Assembly (NCBI GenBank): GCA_964510225.1
Contig: CAZEAN010000119.1
Location: 1 to 17,219 of the forward strand
Direction of reading: 5' to 3'
Origin: CAZEAN01 sp964510225
Lineage (GTDB): Bacteria > Planctomycetota > Planctomycetia > Isosphaerales > Isosphaeraceae
DNA: 17,219 nucleotides
Below, piece after piece: positions 1-8,335 of this stretch. How positions within the stretch are numbered: the stretch's first letter is position 1; each line of letters begins with the position of its first letter. The notes beneath the pieces are model-generated. The model was not told the DNA's origin and made no database searches. It saw only the letters and a program-made list of their open reading frames with translations. The translations under genes and the position numbers were made by a program.

Positions 1-757
1 ACCGGAATTCAGAGAGATCCCCATTAAGTCGAGGTCGTGAGTCGTAAACTTCGGAGGCCCCGGAAGCCCAACGGATCCCCCGTTCGATCAAATCCTGAAA
101 TCCCGGCTCTGTCCAAGTCCGGTGATCATGACCATAGGCGGTGTAGAAGACGCGACCGTCACCGAAGGTTAGAGTCCAGGTCCAAGGCTCGTCGCGGTCA
201 CCTTCCTTCCTTGTCTGAAGTATATGCTTCTCTTTATTATGCTTGTGGTGAACGTAAGTTTCGTCCCAAGTTCGGAAGCCTTCAAAACCAACAATTACTG
301 GATGTGCGGGATCGACTATCGTTGTCTCAAATTCCCCAGTACCGTGACTCAGAAATTGGGCACCGACTAATTCGATAAATTTTGGCGAGTTTTGAAAGCA
401 GAAAGAAGCGCAGTGGATCGGCACAAACCCACCGCCATTCTTGACATAATTTAAGAGTGCGTTTTCTTGCTCGGGTGTTATTCTATCGATATTTGCATAC
501 AGAATAAAAGCGTCGTACTCTTTAAGTGTTTCAGTTTGAAGTGCTTGATCGACTTCATCAATGTAAGTAATGTCGATGTTACGGCCAGCCATGATCGGGA
601 TCAATTGAGCGGCACGATCGACGGGCAGATGGTGACCGTTGTCACCGAGAAAGAGTACCTTCAATGACTCCACCCCGGCTGCCTCCGCATCGGACGCAAC
701 CAACGAGAGTAGTGCAATAAGTGATGATAAGAGGGGATGGGATGGGATCGACCTCAT
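1..757 (-). CDS. Secreted ThuA-domain protein (N-terminal part, cut by window edge)
   Basis: The frame runs uninterrupted from ATG at 757-755 to the window edge (252 complete codons), so the C-terminus is missing. The start is supported by an AGGA-type ribosome site about 10 bases upstream and by a signal peptide directly after it (MRSIPSHPLLSSLIALLSLV followed by ASDAEA), suggesting export. The rest reads as a ThuA (trehalose-utilisation-like, glutamine-amidotransferase-fold) domain: a first strand KVLFLGDNGHH, a YDAFILY strand, a GGGFVPIHCAS segment at the nucleophile-elbow position, then WDETYVHHKH and GDGRVFYTAYGHD, which are hallmark ThuA segments. In planctomycetes secreted ThuA domains are often followed by haem-binding or dehydrogenase-like regions; whether that is so here lies outside the window. 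Substrate is unknown; the trehalose link is only the family name. It diverges from prkA across a 600-base gap. Confidence 0.88.
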   Translation of the reverse strand, partial: MRSIPSHPLLSSLIALLSLVASDAEAAGVESLKVLFLGDNGHHLPVDRAAQLIPIMAGRNIDITYIDEVDQALQTETLKEYDAFILYANIDRITPEQENALLNYVKNGGGFVPIHCASFCFQNSPKFIELVGAQFLSHGTGEFETTIVDPAHPVIVGFEGFRTWDETYVHHKHNKEKHILQTRKEGDRDEPWTWTLTFGDGRVFYTAYGHDHRTWTEPGFQDLIERGIRWASGASEVYDSRPRLNGDLSEFR

Positions 758-1358
758 CTCTTGTTCCTTTGATGGAGTCAGGGGCGGTGCGGGTCGTTTG
801 GGATCTTGAGCGATGCGAACCAAGCCGATGAAGATGGTTGAATACGTCTGCTTGCCTCTATTGAATATCACCCCAAGTCGTTAACGTAGCCTTCGATCCA
901 CTCTCGATCAATGGCCAATGTCAAGGACCCACTACCCCCGATCCGTCGCTCCGAGATCGGATGTTCGGATCTTCTGTTTGACATTGACGCCAAGGTAGCG
1001 GAAAATTGTAATGAGTGCCTAGGAGGGGTGATTGCTCGTAGCTTGCCAAGGTTCTCATCAACACTGTCAAGACCGTACCGCCTACCCGAGTTGTGGCTAA
1101 CTAATCCAGTTGGCTATTGATCACCACATCGGGTCTTTTCCAAACATTCGACATCTTGACAATTCGGTGCCGCCTCACTGCCGAGGAATTTCGTTCGCTG
1201 CGCGACGTGGATCGAACCGATCAGCCGACTCTTGCTGCCGTCGATCGTTGTTCGAGCGCGCTGTGATTTGAGGCAGAATGGTCTCTGACAACTAGTCTCG
1301 TTCGCTTCCTGTCGCCTTCGGACGCGCAACGCATGTCAACTCAGGAGGGAGACTGCAG
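758..1358. other. Gene-free divergent intergenic region
   Basis: About 600 bases separate the ThuA gene (minus) from prkA (plus). The two short open frames here (911-1120 plus, 1114-1329 minus) have no family resemblance and no convincing ribosome site, so I do not call them. The region probably carries the control sequences of both neighbours. The best promoter candidate lies at 978-1012. A strong AGGAGG at 1343-1348, ten bases before the ATG at 1359, is the prkA ribosome site. I saw no tRNA-like fold or long inverted repeat. Confidence 0.6.
978..1012 (+). promoter_or_regulatory. Candidate sigma70-type promoter upstream of prkA
   Basis: TTGACG at 984-989 is followed after 17 bases by TGTAAT at 1007-1012; each box matches its consensus at five of six positions. 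A perfect TTGACA at 978-983 with GAAAAT at 1001-1006 (also 17 bases apart) overlaps it. The position would give a leader of about 340 bases before prkA, which is long, so this may not be the only or main promoter. Called by eye against the E. coli consensus; planctomycete promoters are poorly defined. Confidence 0.3.
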
Positions 1359-3431
1359 ATGTCGGCCGGATCGGACATGATCGCTCGCATTGCTTCACGC
1401 CAGAATCTGGCGGAATACCAGAAGAAGCACTGGACCGGGACTTTTACCGAGTACCTTGAGATCGTCGCAGAGAACCCGGCTGTTACGCGGAACGCGTATC
1501 AGCGGGTTTACGATATGATCTTAAGTTTCGGTACGGAAGAGGTCGTGATCCATAAGGAGAAATTGCTGCGCTACAAATTCTTCGACGATCCCATCGAAGA
1601 TGGTCACGACGCCATCTTCGGTCTGGAAAAGCCGTTGATGAATCTGGTGAACGTCCTCAAGAGTGCTGCCTTAGGCTACGGAACAGAACGACGGGTCCTC
1701 TTGCTCCACGGGCCGGTCGGAAGTTCTAAAAGCACCATCGCTCGGCTCTTCAAGAAAGGTTTGGAACACTATTCACAGACTGATCAGGGAGCGCTCTACA
1801 CGTTTGATTGGCGCGACGAGGAGACTGACGATGAGGAGACCCGATGGATCCCATGCCCTATGCATGAGGAACCATTACACCTCGTCCCGGCAGAGCATCG
1901 AAAGGAGTTGCTCGCAGAACTCAATGCGAGAGCAGGTCGTGACGGACAAGAAGACGGTCATCTGATCCGGATACCTGGGGAACTCGACCCGTTTTGCCGG
2001 CAGATGTTCAAAGAGCGTCTTGAGCGTTACGGCGGTGATTGGACCCGAGTGCTCGACGATGTCCGAGTCCGTCGCTTGATTCTCTCCGAGCAAGATCGTG
2101 TCGGGATCGGCACCTTTCAACCGAAGGACGAGAAAAATCAAGACGCCACCGAACTTACGGGCGACATTAACTATCGGAAGATTGCCGAGTACGGATCTGA
2201 CAGCGATCCCCGTGCCTTCAACTTCGATGGTGAATTCAACATCGCCAATCGCGGGGTGATCGAGTTTATCGAGGTTCTCAAACTCGACGTTGCCTTCCTG
2301 TACGACCTGCTCGGTGCAAGCCAAGAACACAAGATTAAGCCTAAGAAGTTTGCGCAGACCGATATCGACACGGTGATCGTCGGTCACACGAACGAACCGG
2401 AATACCGCAAGCTGCAATCGAATGAGTTCATGGAAGCGTTACGCGACCGGACGATCAAAATTGATGTGCCGTATGTCACCCGGCTTTCTGACGAAATCAA
2501 GATTTACGAAAAGGACTACAACAGTCGACGCGTTCAAGGAAAACGGATCGCGCCACATACACTTGAGGTCGCTGCGATGTGGGCGGTGTTAACCCGTCTC
2601 GAAGAGCCGAAGAACGCGGGGCTTACCTTGATGCAGAAAATGAAGCTCTACAACGGGAAGACCCTTCCCGGCTTCACCGAAGACAATATCAAGGAACTTA
2701 AGGAGGAGGCAGAGCGCGAAGGGCTCCACGGGATCAGCCCTCGATATGTCCAGGACAAGATCTCGAATGCCTTGGTGGTCCACACCGAAGAACGATCTGT
2801 TAATCCGTTCATGGTGATGAACGAACTTGAGTCTGGTCTCAAACATCACTCGCTGATCACGAACGACGACGTCCGGAAGCACTATCGCCACCTCCTCGCC
2901 GTTGTCAAGGAAGAATACGAGGACATCGTGAAGAATGAGGTCCAGCGCGCCATCGCAGCCGACGAAGAGGCTCTGACTCGTCTTTGCGGCAATTACATCG
3001 ACAACGTCAAGGCCTACACCCAACGCGAGAAAGTCAAGAACAAATACACCGGTCAAGCGGAAGAGCCGGATGAGCGTCTAATGCGCTCGATTGAGGAGAA
3101 GATCGATATTCCCGAGAGTCGGAAAGATGACTTCCGCCGCGAGATCATGAATTACATCGGTGCACTCGCACTTGATGGCAAGCAGTTCGACTATAAGACC
3201 AACGAACGCCTCCAGAAGGCCCTCGAACTCAAACTCTTTCAGGATCAGAAAGACACCATCAAGCTTACAAGCTTGGTCTCAAGCGTCGTTGATCAGGATA
3301 CTCAAGAGAAAATCGATATCGTCAAAGGCCGCTTGATCCGAAACTATGGATATGACGAAGATTCGGCGACTGACGTCCTCAACTACGTTGCCAGCATCTT
3401 CGCCCGAGGTGATGTGAAACGGAGCGGGTAG
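1359..3431 (+). CDS. prkA: PrkA family serine protein kinase / AAA+ ATPase
   Basis: The 690-residue product matches PrkA (YeaG in E. coli) over its whole length. The N-terminal two thirds is the PrkA AAA+ domain: Walker A GPVGSSKST at residues 118-126, the NRGVIEFIEVLK segment near the Walker B region, and the PrkA-typical GHTNEPEY followed by a region ending in DRTIKIDVPY. The C-terminal part (roughly 420-670) is the charged, helical PrkA C-terminal domain. Family members phosphorylate serine on cytoplasmic targets or act as AAA+ proteases, and are linked to sporulation in Bacillus and nutrient stress in enterobacteria. The start is well supported: AGGAGG lies 10 bases upstream and the frame begins close to where the family does. 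It heads a unit with the yeaH-type gene 18 bases downstream, then spoVR, the classic partners. No key residue appears to be missing. Confidence 0.96.
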   Translation: MSAGSDMIARIASRQNLAEYQKKHWTGTFTEYLEIVAENPAVTRNAYQRVYDMILSFGTEEVVIHKEKLLRYKFFDDPIEDGHDAIFGLEKPLMNLVNVLKSAALGYGTERRVLLLHGPVGSSKSTIARLFKKGLEHYSQTDQGALYTFDWRDEETDDEETRWIPCPMHEEPLHLVPAEHRKELLAELNARAGRDGQEDGHLIRIPGELDPFCRQMFKERLERYGGDWTRVLDDVRVRRLILSEQDRVGIGTFQPKDEKNQDATELTGDINYRKIAEYGSDSDPRAFNFDGEFNIANRGVIEFIEVLKLDVAFLYDLLGASQEHKIKPKKFAQTDIDTVIVGHTNEPEYRKLQSNEFMEALRDRTIKIDVPYVTRLSDEIKIYEKDYNSRRVQGKRIAPHTLEVAAMWAVLTRLEEPKNAGLTLMQKMKLYNGKTLPGFTEDNIKELKEEAEREGLHGISPRYVQDKISNALVVHTEERSVNPFMVMNELESGLKHHSLITNDDVRKHYRHLLAVVKEEYEDIVKNEVQRAIAADEEALTRLCGNYIDNVKAYTQREKVKNKYTGQAEEPDERLMRSIEEKIDIPESRKDDFRREIMNYIGALALDGKQFDYKTNERLQKALELKLFQDQKDTIKLTSLVSSVVDQDTQEKIDIVKGRLIRNYGYDEDSATDVLNYVASIFARGDVKRSG

Positions 3432-3449
3432 GCTTGGTTACCCGAACCT

Positions 3450-4667
3450 ATGATAACGTCTGGGGTTCCGACTCATGAGACCCCACTATCTTCGGATCCA
3501 GAATCTGGCCTTCGACCCTTCCGAGAGTCTTTCTTTCTCCGTATCAAAGGTGCCGAGAACATGGTGCGCAGAATCGAACGTGATCAGGGACGATTCCGGC
3601 AAATTGTTCGCGGCAAGATCAAGTCGGATCTGAAGAAGTACATTACCCATGGAGAAATGATCGGCAAAACCGGGGATCATCTCGTCTCGATCCCGATGCC
3701 TTCGATTGATCTCCCGGAGTTCCGCTACGGATCGAAGGGGTCTGGTGGCGTCGGTCAAGGTCCTGGAGATGTCGGCGAACCGATCGGCCGATCAGACGAC
3801 GGTGAGCCAGGTTCGGGGCAAGCAGGGAATCAGCCGGGGCAACATATTCTGGAGGTTGAACTTAGCCTTGATGAACTCGCCGAGATCCTCGGCGAAGAAC
3901 TTGAGCTTCCTCGGATCGAACCTAAGGGGAAAGCGAACATCATCGAGGAGAAGGATCGGTATACCGGTGTCCGTCAGACCGGCCCCGAAAGCCTCCGACA
4001 CTTTAAGCGGACCTACAAGAAAGCGTTACGTCGGCAGATTGCTTCAAATTCTTATAACCCAGATGACCCAATCGTCATCCCAGTCCGTGAAGACAAACTT
4101 TTCCGATCCTGGAATCCGCTCCACTTGCCGCAAGCCAACGCAGTAATCATCTATCTGATGGATGTCTCTGGGAGCATGACCGACGAACAAAAGGAGATTG
4201 TTCGGATAGAGGCGTTCTGGATCGACACCTGGCTCCGGAGTCAGTACGACGGCGTCACCACCCGTTACATCATTCACGACGCCGCTGCCAAAGAGGTCGA
4301 TGAGCATACGTTCTACCATACGAGAGAATCGGGAGGGACGCGGATCAGTTCTGCCTATCGATTGGCAAACAAGCTGATCGAGGCAGACCACCCGGTCGCG
4401 GACTGGAACGTCTACGTTCTTCACTTTTCTGATGGCGACAATTGGGGGGAGGATAATCGCCACTGTGTGGAGATGCTCCGCAACGATCTGCTCCCGAAAT
4501 GCAACCTCTTCGGCTACGGTCAGGTCGAAAGCCCCTACGGATCTGGCGAATTCATCCGCGAACTCGAGGATGCATTTGAAAATGAACCGAATCTGGCGCT
4601 CTCCGAGATCCGTGATAAAGAAGGTATTTACGACTCCATCAAGGAGTTTCTGGGGCGCGGCTGTTAG
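3450..4667 (+). CDS. yeaH: YeaH/YhbH family VWA-domain protein (DUF444)
   Basis: The 405-residue product belongs to the DUF444 family (E. coli YeaH, Bacillus YhbH), close to the usual 390-430 residues. The N-terminal helix RIERDQGRFRQIVRGKIK is typical, followed by a Gly-rich linker (about 95-130). The C-terminal half is a von Willebrand A fold with MIDAS residues DVSGSM at 238-243, the GGTRISSA segment at 296-302 and SDGDNW at 327-332, all family signatures. Its biochemical role is unknown; it acts with PrkA and SpoVR in stress or sporulation physiology. The start is uncertain: ATG 3450 has no visible Shine-Dalgarno sequence, while ATG 3561 (preceded by AAAGG, spacing 10) would still keep the conserved helix. 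Only 18 bases separate it from prkA, so co-transcription is likely. Confidence 0.93.
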   Translation: MITSGVPTHETPLSSDPESGLRPFRESFFLRIKGAENMVRRIERDQGRFRQIVRGKIKSDLKKYITHGEMIGKTGDHLVSIPMPSIDLPEFRYGSKGSGGVGQGPGDVGEPIGRSDDGEPGSGQAGNQPGQHILEVELSLDELAEILGEELELPRIEPKGKANIIEEKDRYTGVRQTGPESLRHFKRTYKKALRRQIASNSYNPDDPIVIPVREDKLFRSWNPLHLPQANAVIIYLMDVSGSMTDEQKEIVRIEAFWIDTWLRSQYDGVTTRYIIHDAAAKEVDEHTFYHTRESGGTRISSAYRLANKLIEADHPVADWNVYVLHFSDGDNWGEDNRHCVEMLRNDLLPKCNLFGYGQVESPYGSGEFIRELEDAFENEPNLALSEIRDKEGIYDSIKEFLGRGC

Positions 4668-4745
4668 TTCCTTCCGCTCACTGTCCGGCACGCAGGTTAA
4701 TTTCCGGTGTGCCTCCAGTTTCTCAGGTCTGGAGACTAACGAACA

Positions 4746-6302
4746 ATGTCGCTGATGAGTACACAACATGATCTCCCTGTAGAACTCCGGGACCTCCAGG
4801 TAGAGATCGAAGCACATGCACGAAGCCTCGGACTCGATTTCTTTGAAACAATCTTCGAGGTCCTCGATTACGATGAACTCTCTGAAATCGCCGCGCTTGG
4901 TGGCTTTCCGACCCGCTACCCTCACTGGCGGTTCGGCATGGAGTACGAGCAACTTTCGAAAGGATATCGCTACGGTCTCCAAAAAATCTATGAGATGGTG
5001 ATCAATAATGATCCCTGCTATGCCTATCTGTTGCGCTGTAATCAAACGGTTGATCAAAAGCTAGTGATGGCTCACGTCTACGGGCATAACGATTTTTTCA
5101 AGAATAACATCTGCTTTAGCCGGACGAATCGGAAAATGATGGATGAGATGGCGAATCATGGGAATCGGATTCGCTCGTACATGGAGGCCGAGGGAGAAGA
5201 GATTGTCGAGGATTTTATTGATAGCTGCCTGAGCTTGGAGAGTCTGATCGATCTCCACTCGCCGTTCATTAAACGACGCGACGAACCAGATCGCTACAAT
5301 TTTGAACCGAACAATGAGGGTCTAGACGACCAACATTCCGGAAAATTCCGCAGCAAGTCATATATGGATAGTTTTATTAACCCGCCTGCCTATCTTAAGG
5401 AACAGGCTCGTCAGCAGGAACGTGAAAAGGCGAAACCGCGGCGCTTTCCCGAACAGCCGGAACGAGATGTTTTGCTCTTCCTCCTCGAACACGCGCCGCT
5501 CAACTCCTGGCAACGCGACATCCTCGCGATCATTCGTTCCGAAGCCTACTACTTCGCTCCACAAGCTCAGACCAAGATCATGAACGAAGGTTGGGCGTCG
5601 TATTGGCACTCGACCATGATGACCACCAAACTACTCGATGGTTCGGAGTTGGTCGACTACGCCGATCATCACTCCGGAACCATGGCGACTCAACCAGGCC
5701 GCTTGAATCCCTACAAACTCGGTATTGAACTCTTCCGAGACATCGAGGAACGCTGGAATCGTGGTCAGTTTGGGCCGGAATGGGAAAAGTGTGACGACTA
5801 CGAGACCCGACAACATTGGGACACCGGCGCTGGACTCGGCCGTGAGAAGATCTTCGAAGTCCGGCAGATTCATAGTGATGTCACGTTTATTGACACGTTT
5901 CTAACACCTGATTTCTGCCGGCGCTATCAAATGTTCAGCTACAAGCATAATGACCATGCCGAAATTTACGAAATTGAGTCACGTGAATTTAAGATGATTA
6001 AAGAGCGACTCCTCTTTGGCCTGACGAACTTCGGTCGTCCGCTGATCCACGTGAAGGACGGCAACTTCCGGAACCGCGGCGAACTTTATCTCGAACAGGA
6101 ATATTTTGGCGTCGATCTGAAGCTTGACTATGCGCAGGACGCGATTCGGCACCTGCACCGACTCTGGACACGACCTGTCCATCTTGAAACCCGTGTTGAG
6201 GGGCGCCCGATGCTCCTTTCATTCGACGGTTCCGATCACACTATTCGACCCATGGGAGGTCAGACTAATGAACCCGAGTCACGCGATCGCCGCCGCGCTT
6301 GA
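4746..6302 (+). CDS. spoVR: SpoVR/YcgB family protein
   Basis: At 518 residues this matches the SpoVR family (E. coli YcgB about 510) end to end. Diagnostic stretches are GLDFFETIFEVLDYDE near the N-terminus, the GGFPTRYPHWRFG segment at 52-64, AHVYGHNDFFKNN at 109-121 and NEGWASYWHS at 280-289, followed by the HSGTMA motif and the LFRDIEERWN segment. SpoVR is required for normal spore cortex in Bacillus. In non-spore-formers its role is unclear, but it travels with prkA and yeaH, as it does here. GGAG about ten bases before ATG 4746 supports the start; ATG 4755 is an alternative. The C-terminus overlaps the next gene by 35 bp, which points to coupled translation. Confidence 0.95.
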   Translation: MSLMSTQHDLPVELRDLQVEIEAHARSLGLDFFETIFEVLDYDELSEIAALGGFPTRYPHWRFGMEYEQLSKGYRYGLQKIYEMVINNDPCYAYLLRCNQTVDQKLVMAHVYGHNDFFKNNICFSRTNRKMMDEMANHGNRIRSYMEAEGEEIVEDFIDSCLSLESLIDLHSPFIKRRDEPDRYNFEPNNEGLDDQHSGKFRSKSYMDSFINPPAYLKEQARQQEREKAKPRRFPEQPERDVLLFLLEHAPLNSWQRDILAIIRSEAYYFAPQAQTKIMNEGWASYWHSTMMTTKLLDGSELVDYADHHSGTMATQPGRLNPYKLGIELFRDIEERWNRGQFGPEWEKCDDYETRQHWDTGAGLGREKIFEVRQIHSDVTFIDTFLTPDFCRRYQMFSYKHNDHAEIYEIESREFKMIKERLLFGLTNFGRPLIHVKDGNFRNRGELYLEQEYFGVDLKLDYAQDAIRHLHRLWTRPVHLETRVEGRPMLLSFDGSDHTIRPMGGQTNEPESRDRRRA

Positions 6303-6750
6303 CGCGGCTCTCGAAGCCTCCGTATCTCCGTTCGTTTATGCTTACCAGGATCGTTTTCGGTTCGAACTAAGCCTCGCTGCAAATACTTCGGTCGGTGTTG
6401 CATTGCATGAACTTCACTGCACGCTCCAGCCCGAAGCAGAGTTCTCGGCTGACCAACTCCGCAACTGGGGCAATCGGCTCGGGGAAAGAATGACCTACTT
6501 GATGGAACCGCTTCGGGTCCTCGAAGTGGATGATGAGCAGGGAGTCGCCTGTCTTCGGAGCAACACTCCGACTCCCCGAGGTTCCCAGCGTTCTTTCTAC
6601 GAAATCTTACTCAATCGGACCGGTAGTCTGAGCCTCAATCGCATCAGCTTCAATGAAGAAGACCGCCGGCGAACTTCAACCGAATTCCAGCTCTCACGCG
6701 AGATTCTTGAACGATTTGCGGATGACCTTGCTGCAACCATTCCTCTTTGA
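6268..6750 (+). CDS. Unrecognised 160-residue protein, fourth gene of the prkA-yeaH-spoVR unit
   Basis: I do not recognise a family. I chose ATG 6268 because GGGAGG lies at 6254-6259, eight bases upstream; the frame stays open back to 6124, but that stretch lies entirely inside spoVR. The product is soluble, acidic to neutral, with no signal peptide or membrane segment. It starts with a helix (NPSHAIAAALDAALEA), then alternating segments that look like beta strands (FRFELSLA, ALHELHCTL), a helical region with LRNWGNRLGERMTYL, and a Ser/Arg/Thr-rich C-terminal half ending in a helix (SREILERFADDLAATI). The 35-bp overlap with spoVR and the strong ribosome site suggest coupled translation and a role with PrkA, YeaH and SpoVR. 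Function is an inference from position only. Confidence 0.82.
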   Translation: MNPSHAIAAALDAALEASVSPFVYAYQDRFRFELSLAANTSVGVALHELHCTLQPEAEFSADQLRNWGNRLGERMTYLMEPLRVLEVDDEQGVACLRSNTPTPRGSQRSFYEILLNRTGSLSLNRISFNEEDRRRTSTEFQLSREILERFADDLAATIPL

Positions 6751-6773
6751 CGAATCTGATGACAAAGACTCCG

Positions 6774-6805
6774 ACGTGGCGTGTTGTGCACCGGATACGC
6801 CACGT
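6774..6805. terminator. Hairpin between convergent genes, candidate bidirectional terminator
   Basis: ACGTGGCGT (6774-6782) and ACGCCACGT (6797-6805) form a perfect 9-bp stem around a 14-base loop. It sits in the 76-base gap between the stop of the fourth prkA-unit gene (6750) and the stop of the convergent DUF1501 gene (6827), where a terminator would serve both. No T-run follows on either strand, so it is not a classical intrinsic terminator; it may protect 3' ends or work with Rho. Confidence 0.5.
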
Positions 6806-6826
6806 GAGTGAGCTAACATGGTTCCG

Positions 6827-8278
6827 TCACCCAATAACTTCGCGAACCAACTCGCCGTGGACGTCGGTGAGCCGAAATCGGCGTCCTTGATGTTTGAACG
6901 TCAAACGCTCGTGATCGATCCCGAGGAGATGCAGGATCGTCGCGTGGAAGTCGTGGACATGGACGGGACGCTCTGACACGTTGTAGCCAAACTCATCGGT
7001 CGCACCGAGTGAGATTCCCGGCTTTACACCACCTCCGGCCATCCAAACTGTAAAGCAGCGTGGATGGTGATCGCGTCCAAAATTGTTCGCGGTGAGTTTG
7101 CCCTGGCAGTAGTTCGTCCGACCAAACTCGCCGCCCCAGATTACTAATGTGTCCTCAAGGAGTCCTCGACGTTTGAGGTCACGGATAAGGGCTGCGGACG
7201 CCTTATCGGTTTCCCGGCACTGGGTTCGGATGCCAGAGGGGAGGTTCCCATGTTGATCCCAGCCCGGATGGTACAATTGGATAAAGCGAACACCGCGCTC
7301 GGCGAGCCGTCGCGCCAACAAGCAATTTGCCGCGAAAGTACCGGGGTTCCGTGCGTCATCGCCGTATTCTTGGAAGACTGAATCTGGCTCTCCAGAAAGA
7401 TCCGTAACCTCCGGCACAGACGCTTGCATCCGAAATGCTAGTTCATATTGATTGATCCGCGCATCGATTTCAGGATCGGCCAACCGAGCCCGCTCTGCTT
7501 CATGGAGTTTGAGAAGAGCATCGAGCATTTCACGACGACGACCAGCGCTGACTCCGCCGGGATTACTCAGGTAGAGGACGGGATCAGGCCCAGCACGGAA
7601 CCGGACTCCCTGATAGCTCGATGGTAAGAAACCACTCCCCCAGAGGCGTGAGACAAGCGGCTGACCTCCCTTGTTCTTGGTAACTAAAACAATGAAGGAG
7701 GGAAGGTCGGCGTTTTCTGAGCCAAGCCCGTAGGTCAACCAAGCCCCCATGCTGGGACGGCCCGGAAACTGGGAACCTGTCTGGAGCATCGTTACACCAG
7801 GACCATGGTTAATCGCCTCAGTGTACATCGACTTCAGGAAGCAGAGATCATCAACAACAGTAGCAATTTCAGGGAGGAGTTCACTGACCGAAGCGCCACT
7901 CTCGCCGTGGGTCTTGAATCGGAACGGGGAACCGGCTAGGGGTAAGGTCGCCTGATTCCCCGACATCGCCGTCAGCCGTTGGCCTGATCTAATTGACTCT
8001 GGCAAGTCGGTCCCGTGACGCTCGTTGAGAAGCGGTTTGTGATCAAACAAATCGAGCTGAGACGGTGCTCCACTCTGGAAAAGATAGATCACACGCTTGG
8101 CTTTCGGCGCAAAGTGGGGCAACCCCGCCATTGGTTGCTCTGCTGCCCTGGCACCCTGATCGCACAACAACTCGGTCAGGGCGATTCCGCCAAGTCCCAT
8201 CCCGAACGCATTCAGGAAGTGCCGACGGCTGAGACCGTTTACAGGTGCTTGGCTATTCTGAGAGTCACGCTGTTGCAT
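6827..8278 (-). CDS. DUF1501 domain-containing secreted protein
   Basis: The 483-residue product is a planctomycete DUF1501 protein with an alkaline phosphatase/sulfatase-like fold. The N-terminus carries a Tat-type signal, SRRHFLNAFGMGLGGIALTE at about residues 17-36. Family hallmarks follow: an early FAPKAKRVIYLFQSGAPSQL segment, FKSMYTEAINHGPG-like text (here FLKSMYTEAINHGPG), QLYHPGWDQHG, WGGEFGRTNYCQG, GRDHHPRCFTVWMAGGGVK, and HDFHATILHLLGIDHERLT near the end. It is probably exported folded; the substrate is unknown. The frame can be extended to a TTG at 8317, but ATG 8276-8278 has an AGAGG site at suitable spacing and places the Tat motif at the usual distance. It lies 57 bases downstream of the DUF1549/DUF1553 gene on the same strand, the standard planctomycete pairing, and is probably co-transcribed with it. 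Confidence 0.93.
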   Translation of the reverse strand: MQQRDSQNSQAPVNGLSRRHFLNAFGMGLGGIALTELLCDQGARAAEQPMAGLPHFAPKAKRVIYLFQSGAPSQLDLFDHKPLLNERHGTDLPESIRSGQRLTAMSGNQATLPLAGSPFRFKTHGESGASVSELLPEIATVVDDLCFLKSMYTEAINHGPGVTMLQTGSQFPGRPSMGAWLTYGLGSENADLPSFIVLVTKNKGGQPLVSRLWGSGFLPSSYQGVRFRAGPDPVLYLSNPGGVSAGRRREMLDALLKLHEAERARLADPEIDARINQYELAFRMQASVPEVTDLSGEPDSVFQEYGDDARNPGTFAANCLLARRLAERGVRFIQLYHPGWDQHGNLPSGIRTQCRETDKASAALIRDLKRRGLLEDTLVIWGGEFGRTNYCQGKLTANNFGRDHHPRCFTVWMAGGGVKPGISLGATDEFGYNVSERPVHVHDFHATILHLLGIDHERLTFKHQGRRFRLTDVHGELVREVIG

Positions 8279-8335
8279 GGATCTTGGCCTCTGACGTCTG
8301 CCTGCTTGTAGAGTCAAGGAGAGGACTTCTTCTGA

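Noticed and set aside
37..378. 113-codon plus-strand frame at the window start
   Set aside because: Arg-rich antisense shadow of the ThuA-domain gene, which runs off the left edge.
911..1120. 69-codon plus-strand frame in the spacer before prkA
   Set aside because: No family resemblance, low-complexity composition, no ribosome site at its start, and it overlaps the best promoter candidate.
1875..2417. 180-codon minus-strand frame inside prkA
   Set aside because: Antisense shadow of the conserved AAA+ domain.
4044..5057. 337-codon open frame on the minus strand across the yeaH/spoVR junction
   Set aside because: It is antisense to two well-conserved genes, spans their boundary and resembles no family; such frames arise from the codon bias of the true genes.
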